64,000 bases of DNA from Arachis hypogaea. Its lineage: Eukaryota > Streptophyta > Magnoliopsida > Fabales > Fabaceae. Each line of letters opens with the position of its first letter. Position 1 is the first letter of the stretch. Below, one piece after another: positions 33,320 through 44,382 of the stretch. The position numbers and the translations under genes were made by a program. The stretch is from positions 9,574,843 to 9,638,842 of the forward strand of contig NC_092044.1 in the NCBI RefSeq assembly GCF_003086295.3, given 5' to 3'. The notes below the pieces were generated by a model. The model did not search any database. It saw only the letters and a list, made by a program, of their open reading frames with translations, and had not been told where the DNA came from.

Positions 33320-33362
<43 letters not shown>
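33320..33362. repeat. (TA)n microsatellite, about 21 repeats
   Basis: An uninterrupted alternating TA run of about 43 bases. Confidence 0.95.
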
Positions 33363-33365
<3 letters not shown>

Positions 33366-33924
33366 AATATTATAACTTTTTCTTTTAAGAAGAAAATAAT
33401 GATTATAATATTATCATTAAATTTGTAAAATAAATTATTAGATATTATGTAAATTGATAAGAAATTAAAATGATCTCCTATACATCTTTTATGGAACTTT
33501 TAAGAAATCGAAATAATCATCAAAACGGATTTTTTTTTCAATCCCGTTCTTAGTAATAATAAATTTAGGGAAATATTCCAAAACAATCCTAATAAACAAA
33601 TAGATAGATAGGAGATTGTTGGATTTTTTTCTCTCTTTTGTGAGGTTCAAATCCGACATTTTATGGGTGTATTCTTGCACCTTAGTGCCATAATCTTAAT
33701 TTAGTTTTTTAAGAATTTTTGAGAGAAAGAGAGTAGCCACCAAAAGAGAGAAAGAAGGGAGAAAATAGAATTTCCGTTTTTACCCAAAGCAGCAAATTTC
33801 AAATGGCAGTTTCTTAGTTATTTACCGTTGGATCGGCTTGAAATTTAAACTGCGTGTTTCTATCATCTTGTTCTTCATTCTGGTCGGTGGAAATGTTGAT
33901 TATTAATGTTGCAAGTGTGAGGAG

Positions 33925-34338
33925 TGTTGAAGTTAGTCCCACATCAAAGAAAGCAAGGAAGAGTGAGGAGTTTATAAGATGAGAGACTCATTAACTTGTC
34001 ACCTTAAGGTTTTGAGTTGGATGTGGTGTCTTCTCATCTTATGTTTTCTCACTTGATTCCTCTCCGAAGTCCATTGGTCAAGAACTCTCCACGGTTGGCC
34101 CAACAAGTAGTATCAGAGCCGATAGTTTAATCAGTCTGGTTTAAGGAGTATTCAAGGTGAAGCATCAAAAGTCTTCTCAGCAAAGGTGGTCCGGGCGGCG
34201 TGTCCCGCGGTATTTTGCGGTAACTTGACACCTTAAAGTTTTGAATTGGATATGATGTGTTCTCATATTATGTTTTCTCACTTGATTCCTCTCCGAAGTC
34301 TCTCCAATTGTCGAGAGCTCTCCACGTTCAACCCAACA
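33925..34338 (+). mobile_element. TRIM-type miniature LTR retrotransposon with truncated 3' LTR
   Basis: The left LTR (33925-34105, 181 bases) starts TGTTGAAGTTAGTCCCACA and ends GGCCCAACA. One base later comes TAGTATCAGAGCC, a slightly changed tRNA-Met primer site. An internal region of about 100 bases follows, including the GC-rich GGCGGCGTGTCCCGCGG. The right copy (34221-34338) matches only the second half of the LTR, from AACTTG(A)CACCTTAA to CCCAACA, so its first part is deleted. There is no coding sequence. The sizes fit TRIM elements, which move with enzymes from other elements. No clear target duplication is seen. Confidence 0.8.
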
Positions 34339-34441
34339 TTGAATCCCATCTAATGGAAATCGTCAAATAAAATCCAGTTACCATTTGCTTAACCCTATTG
34401 CATTCTCATCACTCATGCATTCTCATTACTCATCAAATAAG

Positions 34442-34444
<3 letters not shown>

Positions 34445-34499
<55 letters not shown>
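34445..34499. repeat. (AT)n microsatellite, about 27 repeats
   Basis: An uninterrupted alternating AT run of about 55 bases just downstream of the TRIM. Confidence 0.95.
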
Positions 34500-34502
<3 letters not shown>

Positions 34503-36300
34503 TAATTATTTTAATATATATTTTATATTAATAATTACTTTTGATGTATTCTATTATAATTAATAAAATAACTTTTTTTCTCCATTGGTGAAATTCGAAT
34601 AATTCTCTTCTAAAATAAGAGACTAGTAAGATAAAAAAATTATATTGTCTAATTATTCTTAAATTTAAATAATAATATTTATGAATCAAACTCTTTTTAA
34701 AATAAAAAAAAAATTGATAAACTAAAAAAAATAGAATTTAATTACTTTTAAATCAAAATAATAAAAGCTGCACATAATTAATTTTTTATTTTACAATTTT
34801 TACTTATTTTTAAAAGATCTTTTTCACAATTTAGTGAATTTACATATAATAAAATTATAAATTTAATAATAATTAATCAATTTTGATTTATATTTAGAAT
34901 ATATACTCTGAAATAGATCATTAAAAAATTTTGGGTCCGACATTTTTTTAAAAAAATTATTATTTAAGGTCTCTACATTTTATAAAAGTAGAATTCTTAT
35001 TTTTATAAAGTTTAGAGATTTCAACGTAATAAAAAATTTGTTGGGACGAAAACGTTTTCAACTCGACAAGCCAATGACGGATTTGTCACGGATCTGAGCT
35101 TAATTTAAGAGTTTGTCACTTGCTAATAGATTGCTGCATGTATAAGGCGCAATTTAAACTCCTGATACTTATTTAAGCGGACAAAAAAGCTGACTACTCG
35201 ACCAACCCAAGTTGGTTATATATTCTTATATTTATTTATCTAACTATGTATGTATATATACAAAATTAGTTATTATTACGGATCAGATTCGAATTCAAAC
35301 CTTAACGATCCAACAATAAGTCTGCTAAAAAATCTGAATCATCCATCTCAGACCTAAAATTTTGACACCTATCAAATCAACACATCGTTAATTGATATCA
35401 AATATTGATCATCTCCTAACCAACGAAGATAAGATAGAGGATTAAAAGGGAATCACAAGCTCTCTAGATACGTTACACACACTTACTTTTATTAATCTTA
35501 TCTCTAATTTATTCTGATTTGAACGTCAAAATGTCTTTACAAATTATCTCTACTATTCATTCAATCAGACTATAAATTATGAAGATTGTCAGCTAAAAAA
35601 AATAAATCTCAATAGCTTAGATAACTTACGAACATTTATCAAATTAATTACTAACATAAAAAATATATAAAAAATATATAATAATTAACTTAGTAACATT
35701 ATGTTTGTTTGAAGAGAAAAAGGAAGGAAAGAAAAGGAAGAAAAGAAAAGAGGAAAGAAAATGATTATTTTCCATTGTTTGGTTATGAAGAGAAATTAAA
35801 AAAAAAAGGAGTAGAAAAAAACTTCGAAGACCCACCAATTTTTTTCTCCAATATTAAAAAGAAAAAGAAAAAAAAAACTTATTTTCTCTCACAACTTCTA
35901 ATATTATTCCTTTATTTTTTTCAATATATTTTATAATACAAGAATAAAATTATCTTTTTATAATTTTTTTATTTTTCTTTCATCCAAACACATCTAAAAA
36001 AAATAAAAATTTACTCAATTTTTTTTTCCTATTTCTTTCCTTCCAACTAAAAACTGAATTTTGTTATTTGTACATTTTTGTTATTTACTGAATGAAATGA
36101 AGCGTGTTAAATTAGGTGCGTAAGCGTGACTGGATGGTCGCAGGTTCGGTGGTGTTCTAACTTCTAAACCCCAAACTACACACAAAGCACAATCCCGAGT
36201 CAAACTTAAATCGCTCTTCTTCGCCTCCATTTCGCTCCTAATTTCTCCACACTTCCCATTCTCATTTCCTCGACCCACCCATCAAATAAAATAAAGTAAA
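34500..36300. other. AT-rich spacer upstream of the CHIP gene
   Basis: No gene is recognised apart from one SINE-like copy at 35060-35218. A purine-rich run of AAGGAAAG type lies near 35710-35770. The last 200 bases before the CHIP gene become less AT-rich and probably belong to its promoter. Confidence 0.5.
35060..35218 (-). mobile_element. SINE-like repeat, copy 1 (diverged)
   Basis: It matches the better copy at 46501-46665 in order and spacing. On the - strand TTGGTCGAGTAG resembles an RNA polymerase III A box, and after about 45 bases comes a decayed B-box region. It then runs through sequence matching CTTATNCATGCANCAA and GTGACAAAC.CTTAAAT. The B box has lost its TTCGAAT core (GAGTTTAAATT). 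Confidence 0.55.
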
Positions 36301-36389
36301 ATTATTATTATTATTATATTTTATTATTTTTATTATCATTACTGTAATAGAGTTGGTTCCATCAAGAGACAGAAAGAGAAGAATCAAGA
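36300..36389 (+). promoter_or_regulatory. Putative core promoter and 5' leader of the CHIP gene
   Basis: A run of ATT repeats with TATATTTTATT lies about 70 bases before the start codon, followed by a purine-rich leader (AGAGACAGAAAGAGAAG). No transcription start can be fixed from sequence alone. Confidence 0.3.
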
Positions 36390-39300
36390 ATGGGGCCAAG
36401 TGGTGGTGCCTTGTCAGCGGCGGCGAAGCAAGCGGAGCAACTCAGAATAGATGGCAACGCTTACTTCAAGAAAGACCGTTTCGGTGCCGCCATCGATGCC
36501 TACACAGAGGTATGCTTTCTAACCCTTTTCCTTTAATTAATCAATTATCATATTTCTTTTCGGAAAAAAAAAATGAAAATTTGTAACGTTCTTGGGATTA
36601 TTGCATTGTTTGTTTTTCTTTTCTGGGCGATTCAAGGCAATTACTTTGTGCCCTAATGTTCCTGTGTATTGGACGAACCGTGCTCTCTGCCATCTTAAGC
36701 GCCAGTAAGTATAGTATGATAACATAACTTCCTGATTTTTAATTTTATTTTATTTTTTTAACTTCTGTTTGTGTGTTTTTGTGTTATTATTATCTGCTTT
36801 ATTTGTTTGTAGTAATTGGGAGAGAGTGGAAGAAGATTGTCGGAGAGCGATTCAGCTTGACAACCATTCGGTTAAGGTCTTTGTAATCTCCTTTTTTTTT
36901 TTTTTGGTGATCATTGTTTGGTCTTTACTCTTTAGAGATTTCGGAGTCTTTAGCTTCAATGGTTGTGTTGTATTGGTTAAGTATATTCGATTTTCTTCTG
37001 AGTTTAGTGTTTTACTGTTTTTCAAGTTTGGTTTGTTTGGTCTTAGATCTCAGTAATGGCAATAGATTCTGGGAATCTAGTTGTTAGTTCTCTTGGAAAG
37101 CAATCATTAGCTGCCATTTTAAGAATCGAATTGCATTTCTATTCTGTCGAATTGCATTTAACAATCATTAGTCTAAACCTTTCTACATTTCATTATAGTT
37201 AGCTAAGCTATTGACTGTGTTTGGCTGTTTGGAATGTTCGGATGCATCGTTTTATAATTTGATATTTTGTTGCAGATTGTTCATGATCTTTTCATTTTTA
37301 GATTATGTTCTTTGATCTGATTATCTTGTGCCCAGCTGAATTTTCTTACGTATATATTTTAGGCTCACTATATGTTGGGACTTGCATTGCTACAGAAACA
37401 AGAACATACCAAGGGTATCAGAGAATTAGAGAAGGTTAGTCGTCATTGAATATCTCTTGTTCATTTGTTCATTAGTTATAGCTGTTGCTTGAAATTATTT
37501 AATGCTTCATTGCATTGTTAAGCCTTTCCATGGTGTATGAGTGTTTAGCTTTTACAATGTTTTGCATTTTACTTTTTGTGAATTTAATAGTAGATCACTT
37601 TTGTACCTGATGAATGGTTCAACTACCTATTGGTGCACATGGATCACTTTCCATGAGTTAAAGGCTTGGTTAACAAATATATACTGATCATGCCATTTCT
37701 GGAATTATAGCGTCATTTTTACAAATAAATGCAGAAGTCATTTTGTGTAGGTTTAATAATATTGCAGAGGTCTATGTGCATTGAAGTTGAACATAAATTG
37801 CAGGGAAAAGAAAGGAAGAACAAGTTACATAAACCCTTAATTATAATATTAGTTCTTAGAACAATTATGATGGGGGAGGTTCTTTTTTTTTTTTCTAATT
37901 TCAAAAGTGCGTCCTATGAATTTGGATTTTGACTATCAGAAATGAGCTCTTCTTATGCTCTTTGATATTGCATGCAATCACCAATCTCGATCCCTCTATG
38001 TAAATTGCATTTTTAGGATTATGGTGGGGTTGCCACTCAAACCTTTGTCATGGAAAGATTAGCAATATGGGTTTCAGTTAGTGCCTTATAATGTCCTTTC
38101 ATGTGGTTTAGCCCATTGGTAGTGTGATTTAGTGTTTGCTTGCTGTTATGGTGGATGGCTGGTGCAGGATATTTTGCTTTCCCATTACTGTTCTCTAAAT
38201 CATGTATTGTCCCTTATTTTCTTTTGTTGGTATTGCAATTTGCCTGCCATGTTTGAAGATATGAAAACATGGATACCTAGTAGGTTCATGTTAGGTTATG
38301 AGAGCCAATGGAAAAAGTTAACGGCGCCACAAAACATTAGTTAGAGACAATTTGTATCCATTCCCACATTAGCCAACACTCATGTCTCCATCTTTATCAT
38401 TTCTTATTTCGATGATAATATACTTTGTTATAGATGACAAGTCACAGATTATCTGATCAATTTGGCTTACTATTGAATTGCTAAGGGACATTGTGCTTCC
38501 TTCTCTTTAATTTGACTAGCATCTGATTAAATATAAACTTCACTGCTGATTTTCTGTGTAATGAACTTTTCTAAGATATTTACATTGATTTTTCCTTATT
38601 CACACTGATTGTGATACTTAATTTAAGGCTTTGGATCTTGGGAGAGGCGCCAATCCCAAGGGCTATATGGTAGAAGAAATATGGAGAGAGCTTGCGAGAG
38701 CAAAATACCAAGAGTGGGAACGGACATCTTCCAAGCGATCGTGGGATTTGCAGAGCTTGAAGTATGTTTTTCCGGTGATTGTCAGACCTATTATCCAAGG
38801 GTCATCATGAATGATTGGTTATTACTATCAGCTGTGTTGATCATATTTTTTATAAGCTACGTTGTGATTTTTCATTTTTTCTTCCACCAGTTACCAAAAT
38901 ATCAATTCTATATTGGTTAATGGTTATTGAAAATTTAGTCATTGTATCTAATATTATTTTCAAAAAATATCTTCTTGTATCAGGGAAGCTTGCGAGTCCG
39001 CTCTAAAGGAAAAACACTCTCTTGATATGTCCCACATGGAAGGATTTTTAGATGATGCTACCACTTCTCAATTGGAACAGTTAGAGGCTTTACAAAGAGT
39101 CTTCAGTAAAGCTGCAGAGGGTGACACACCTACTGAGGTGTGTACATGCCATTTGATCACTATCCTTTCATATATGGTGTCTCAAAAATAATGGCATATC
39201 ATTGATCACATGGTTTATTGAGTCTACAGGTGCCAGATTACTTATGCTGCAGAATCACACTTGATATTTTTCATGATCCCGTAATCACTCCGAGCGGAAT

Positions 39301-39550
39301 TACATATGAGAGGGCAGTGATTCTTGATCATTTGCAGAAGGTTATTTGATTTTCATGTTGTAATCTTTTATATCAAATGCTTTTAATTTTAAATTCAGTA
39401 TGCATTCATCTAAATATTGTAAAATAGGTTGGTAGATTTGACCCTGTGACGCGAGAACCACTGGATCCATCGCAACTAGTACCGAACTTGGCCATTAAGG
39501 AAGCAGTGCAGGCATACTTGGACACACATGGGTGGGCCTACAAGGTTTAA
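36390..39550 (+). CDS. CHIP: CHIP-type E3 ubiquitin-protein ligase (TPR and U-box), eight exons
   Basis: The exons, read from clean GT/AG junctions, are 36390-36509, 36637-36704, 36813-36876, 37363-37434, 38628-38761, 38984-39137, 39230-39340 and 39428-39550. They total 846 bases (281 residues), close to the 278 I recall for Arabidopsis CHIP. Residues about 8-110 are three TPR repeats (GNAYFKKDRFGAAIDAYTE, YWTNRALCHLKR, AHYMLGLALLQ), which in this family hold the C-terminal tails of Hsp70/Hsp90. A helical linker follows. Residues 205-278 are the U-box (DPVITPSGITYERAVI, FDPVTREPL, PNLAIKEAVQAYL), which recruits the E2. The protein marks misfolded clients for degradation in the cytosol. All junction phases agree and no stop interrupts the frame, so the gene looks functional. 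The third donor (GTCTTT) is weak but fits. Confidence 0.93.
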
Positions 39551-40699
39551 AAATTTAAGTTGGAAATTAACAGTTTTATCTATTCAACAAACACATCAGG
39601 ATTCTTTGTTTTTTGGTAACTATGTTTGTGGATTCCCTGTGGTGCCGTCCAGAAGATGAACATCTTGAGACCATCTTATTATGAATTGTACATATGGTCT
39701 TGATTCTCATATAATGTGAAAATGTATATAATTGTCAGCTTCCTAATAGTTTCTTGCTGTCTCATTGTCTTGTTAAGTACTCTTACACACACACCCCTTC
39801 CCTTTCTCAATGGGCTCCATATATCAACTTCCTAGACATAGCTAGGATTTGAAACCGGTGCACCTCCTAGCAAGTCAAACATAGTTGTCACTAAACCAAT
39901 CCTTGCGGTGCGTTTATGTTTATCCATTAAATTCATCTTTTGCTTTCTATTCTTCTTGGTTTTGACGACCTTTCATTCAATAACGTTCAAAGAGGAAGCA
40001 TGGTTTTCTGTAGCCAGAAATTCTCCTATGTTATTTAATGTTTTGGAATCGATGCATTGGAAATGTATGCTTTTGATTTTTGTAATCTCATTATGGCTTT
40101 TCCAATGCTCACTCTTTGTATAGGTTATAACATTTCCCATTTCCTAATTAGCATGATGCAATCAATAAATGCAAACAGGATGGTATTAGCATGTACATTT
40201 AGGATAAGGATGCAATGTGACCGTAAAATGTTTCACAAAGTGTAAAATCTAAAATCTTTTAACTTTTTATCTATAATTAATTGAACGACCAAAATATTCC
40301 ATGTGTGTGAGATGTTTCACGTGTGAGGCAATTTGAAATTGTGAATATTTGATAATAGAAACAGTAACATGGCAACTCCTTTTTGTTACTGTCCCACACT
40401 TATTTTTGTAAACACCATCTAATGATATAATTGCATTTCTTTGCAAGTTTCCTTAAATTTTTTTTTCAAGGGTGTATTTTTAATGTATTGATAATGTAAA
40501 ATATTATATGATTATTTAGTTAAATTTATGTATTTGGATGAATTATGAATTTGAAAATTAGTTATATTTAGTAATGATGTGTTAATATTTGATTCAATGT
40601 TTGTATAAAATTATTTTAGGGCAATTTATATATATAAATTGTTTGTCTTTTAAATTTATGCAATTGCATTGTTTTCAAAATGAAGACACAAATACATTG
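39551..40699. other. CHIP 3' region and intergenic spacer
   Basis: The first 200 bases probably hold the 3' untranslated region, with AATGTG/ATAAT-type AT-rich signals. The rest has no recognisable gene; the open frames lack motifs. Confidence 0.5.
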
Positions 40700-41151
40700 T
40701 TTCATATATCTATAGAAATCGTTACTGCCAGTAACGGTTTATGTAAACACAAAATCTGCTGTTGCCAGCCGTGGATTACATGCAAATGAGGCAGAAACCG
40801 CTAGAGGCTGTCACGGTTTTTGTTTGTTGGTGCTTGGACATAAACCGCTACTGATAGTAGCGGTTTATGTGCATAGGGAGACGTGCGTAAACCGCTGGAG
40901 GCTATGGCAGTTTACGTGGAGAGTGAATAGCTATATAAATCGTGGAAGGCAGTCGCGGAATACTCATTTGGAGTCATTTTGAGGTTGTTTAGAGAGAGAA
41001 AATTCTAGAAAGAGGTAGGAGCAATTTGAGAGCGGGTCCGAGGTATCTAAGTGCCGACCTCCAACGGGATATCATGGCAGACAAATGGAGCTTATACCGA
41101 CTGAATGGTGTTGCCCATATTGCCGGTGCCGTTGGTGACGAAGTCCGTTAA
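40700..41151 (+). pseudogene. Fragment of a plant-mobile-domain (MAIN-like) transposable-element gene: leader plus N-terminus
   Basis: A small frame at 41074-41151 encodes MADKWSLYRLNGVAHIAG and a few more residues before a stop. It resembles the N-terminus of plant-mobile-domain proteins carried by transposons (RLYRLDGVAHIAG type in my memory). The 350 bases before it contain several AAACCGCTA...TAGCGGTTT hairpins, a TATATAAA-like box near 40932 and a purine-rich leader, like a promoter and 5' UTR. After the stop the sequence turns AT-rich and the domain is not continued. It is either a 5' fragment or an exon whose partners are lost. Confidence 0.45.
40839..40869. repeat. Perfect 13-bp-stem hairpin
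   Basis: CATAAACCGCTAC, then TGATA, then GTAGCGGTTTATG. Imperfect relatives lie near 40715-40742 and around 40790-40825 and 40887-40915, so the hairpin unit is repeated with decay. Confidence 0.85.
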
Positions 41152-42477
41152 TTTTTTTTTTTTAGAGTTAGCATTTGTTAATTAGAAAAATGTTATGTAA
41201 GGTAGAAGAACTAGAATTTATAGTTTCTTCCCAATAGTTTGAAAATAGGCTTTGCATGTTAGGATGTAGAATATAATAGAGCTATACATAAGAATCAGTT
41301 TGGGTAGCGATTTTTTTTCATTAATTTCCGAATATGATTAATTAAATGAATTTATTTCCCTTCTATGAATCTTATTCTTTGTGTTATTGGTTTATTTTTT
41401 GAAATTCTTATTGTTTAGGCTCATATGATTCCCTTTTTTTATTATTTGTCCCTTTTTTTTTACAATTATTATCTGGAACATTTTTCTGTTTTAAGTTGAC
41501 AAAATTTTATAGTTGTGCTTGTTATTTATTTTATTTTGGTTATATTTTTATGATATGAAGTATTATATTCGCTATTATTATATTTTGATAATTGTGGCTG
41601 TTTTTTTGTTATATTTAGTGTTATGTTATATTTACTGTTGTGTTATCCCACAATTCTGAAAATCAAACCGAATCGACCGGTTGAACTAGAAACCAAAAGT
41701 CAAGTAGTTTTGGTACTTAAACAAATCAGGTAGAAAATCAACTAAAAACCGATGAACCGAATCGAATCGAGAACTAACAAACTAATTGATATTTATTTAA
41801 GATGTTTGTTATGGTGCCTAAAAGATGTTCTCTAATTGCTAAAATAGGTTAAATAATTCATTTTAAATTTAAAAGTACGAAAGTTAAAAACTTTTAAATA
41901 GTTTAAAGTTACTATAAAAGGTAATTTAAACAAAAATTAGACACCAAACAAAAGACATCATAGAATTGGCCTTTACTTAAATCGTTTTAGGCAGAAAAAG
42001 AAGGCAAAATTTAATGAAATATGAACATATCCTAATATTATTTGTCGGTTTCTCACTCAAGTTTGCCGTTGTTTTGGCCATCCTAGTCGTCATGTTCTCA
42101 CCTTCTTTCAGGTGCCGTCATCTCGCCTTCCAGCCATCCTCTTCTTTATTGTTGCTTCATTGCCTCACTGGTCTCATCCATCTTTGGTCATGTTCTCTCT
42201 CTTTTCTTGGATGAACATTTCTGGTCCATTTATTGTCCTTTTACTGTTATTGATTTTTTTAGTTATTGTTATATCGATTTAAATGCTTAATTGTTAGTTA
42301 GTTATTGTTGTTACCTGTTGTTAGATCTAGCTTCTTCTTGTTACCATTGTAATTCTGTAAATTTACTAAATTGTAATGGTTAGTGTTATAATTGTTAATT
42401 GAATTAATTGTTTTACTATTGTGTTACTTGTTCAATCATTCAATGATAATTTTCAAATCAATTTGGATTATTCAAAT
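41152..42477. other. AT-rich intergenic spacer
   Basis: No gene recognised. Around 41660-41775 there are several AACCGA/ATCGAACCG-like motifs that could be the edge of a decayed DNA transposon, but no matching second end was found. Confidence 0.5.
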
Positions 42478-42556
42478 CGTCGGCTCACTCGTTTGCTTAA
42501 ATAAGTGTGTTAGAAATTCGAATTCCACCTTATATATGCAGCAATCTATTGGTCAA
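42478..42556 (+). mobile_element. SINE-like repeat, copy 2 (partial)
   Basis: It matches the middle of the copy at 46501-46665 in the opposite orientation: CTCGTTTGCTTAAATAAGTG, then AAATTCGAATTCC (a B-box-like sequence), then CCTTATATATGCAGCAA and ATTGGTCAAT. The A-box side and the 3' half are missing. Confidence 0.55.
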
Positions 42557-42602
42557 TAGTATATTCTTTTTTTTTTTTTGGTCTTGGCAATAGTATATTC
42601 TT
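42554..42602 (-). mobile_element. Minute retroposed insertion: poly(A) plus 8 bases within a 15-bp duplication
   Basis: CAATAGTATATTCTT occurs at 42554-42568 and again at 42588-42602. Between the copies lie only a T run (to 42579) and GGTCTTGG. This is the form of an extremely 5'-truncated LINE- or SINE-type insertion on the - strand. Confidence 0.65.
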
Positions 42603-43179
42603 AAATGACACTTAGATACACAACAGATAGTCCTTAGCCTGCCAAGCCAAAAAACAGTAAGAAAAAAAAAAAAATTCAGACTACCAACAAATGCTCAAAG
42701 TTTGACACATCATTTCAAGCCGAAAGGAATTTCTGTTTTACATGGTAGTCCTAGTAAAAGAAAATGGTTGAAACTAGAAATCCTATCTTCACTTCAGTAT
42801 TTCATACTCACTTTATTAAGTCTTTCTATGGTCTCCATATTCTTGTCAAATGATTCAACACTTGTCAGATAAATCGGTGTGTTGGTTATACTTATAGTCA
42901 TGCCATGCCATGTCCGAAAGCCACAGGAACCTCCACTCTGTCATGAGCTCCTTGATGTGAGGGTATATCTTGCCATTCTTAATTGTTGGAGGACATTATT
43001 GTGCACTTGGTGTCGTTAATGAACGACAACACTTGAACGAGACTTTTAAGATTACAAGGTACTTATCCATTATAGTTAGTAGTTACTCTCTCATTTGACA
43101 TTTTTATACAAAACGTGAATTAATAGACATGTTACACCATCATATATATTGCAAATTTAAAAGCTTCTCAAACCTTAGT
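42603..43179. other. Intergenic spacer with weak coding-like segment on the - strand
   Basis: On the - strand about 42830-42990 translates for a few dozen codons without a stop in one frame (for example TISITNTPIYLTSVESF). It has no start, no splice context I can trust and no recognised family. Nothing else is seen. Confidence 0.3.
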
Positions 43180-43184
43180 GCACA

Positions 43185-43640
43185 ATGAGTGGGTAAGATA
43201 GGGTTTAGATCCAACCCTAATCCTACCTGTGGGTTGACAATATTCCAACTCTAACTCTACCCGTTCTTGACCCGCGATACTCGACCCTACTCACGAGTTA
43301 CCAAAAAGATGCAACATTATTATATAACTAGATGATAATTTACAATAGAACTGACTTATATATATAATGTATTAAATTATCAATTAATGATCTTTTCTTA
43401 GTGGCTAAAGATCTTTTGCATTTAGTGAAAGGTTTTTGGTTTAACATCCACTTGAAGCATATTTTTATATAAGTATATAACAAATACATATATAGGGTGC
43501 AGGTTGGTCGGATAGGATTGAGACTCAACCCGCACCCTACCTCACCCGCACGAGAACCCAACCCTACCCACACCCTACCCTACCCGACCGGATTGGATAG
43601 GATTGGATATCCACGGGTAGGGTGTATGTTGCCACCCTTA
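43185..43640. mobile_element. Non-autonomous hAT-like element with subterminal ACCC/GGGT repeats (approximate limits)
   Basis: The right end reads, on the - strand, TAAGGGTGGCAACATACACC, close to the TAGGGGTGGCAA ends common in plant hAT MITEs. The outer 130 bases on each side are rich in ACCCTACC or its complement, while the centre is AT-rich. The left terminus and target duplication could not be fixed. It has no coding capacity. Confidence 0.45.
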
Positions 43641-44382
43641 GCCTCAATATGCAATTTAAATTTTGGCATAAAATTTGTTCGGTGCAAGAACGGAGTTTGG
43701 AAAACGTCTCGAATACCAAAAGTCCAACAAATGTCAAACAACATTCATCTTCTTTGATGCAGTAGTAGGTATGGACATGAGAAAACAACAGAGATGCAGA
43801 TAAAAGATTCTTGTCTAGAACAACAGCAAGCAGAGAAAAACTGTTTTCACCACAAATATTTATCATCAAGGTCTTTCTAATTGCCCTATTTTGTGGTTGA
43901 AATTGTAGTTAACATATTAAAGAGGAAGCTTTCAGCTGAAAAAATCTAGTTTTGTATGAAAACTAAACAACAGGTTTATAGTTTATACTAACCATGTGCA
44001 GATTGTTAGGACAAGGCTGAGGTGTGACAGCCTCCATCTGCTGAAAGGGCACTTTCGCAAGCATAGATAAGCCAACAAGCCAATTGATCTTATGCCGAGG
44101 AGCAACAAGACTCGCACACTTCGATCACGGACTCATTTTGGATAATGCCTTTAGTAACTCTAACACACCTCTTTGAAATACATCTATTCAAATACTGTTC
44201 AAAGCTTTGCAGCTTGAGTTTATCACAGAACTGTACTAAATATGAAATATAGTCAGTAGAATCTAAGACACAGGCAGAAATATGAATCTACACCAAATAA
44301 CGGACAAAATCTCAACCAACTCGATGAACCAGAAAAAGGATATATATCAGCTCAGAAACTTTTGAAACCAAATTAAATCAAT
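43641..44382. other. Region downstream of the mTERF gene
   Basis: The part nearest 44383 probably holds the mTERF 3' untranslated region (- strand). Nothing else is recognised. Confidence 0.4.

Larger units (their letters stand above)
31068..33924. other. AT-rich intergenic spacer with microsatellites
   Basis: No gene is recognised. Two long (AT)n runs are listed separately. The small - strand frame near 33489-33680 has no recognisable motif. Confidence 0.6.

Noticed and set aside
41660..41775. AACCGAATCG-rich stretch as the end of another hAT element
   Set aside because: No matching opposite end or 8-bp duplication could be found nearby.
43540..43625. CCCTACCC-type repeats as interstitial telomere sequence
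   Set aside because: The plant telomere unit is CCCTAAA; these are irregular ACCC motifs in the arm of a hAT-like element.
43564..43869. Minus-strand 101-codon frame upstream of the MITE
   Set aside because: It runs half inside the MITE arm and has no recognisable domain.
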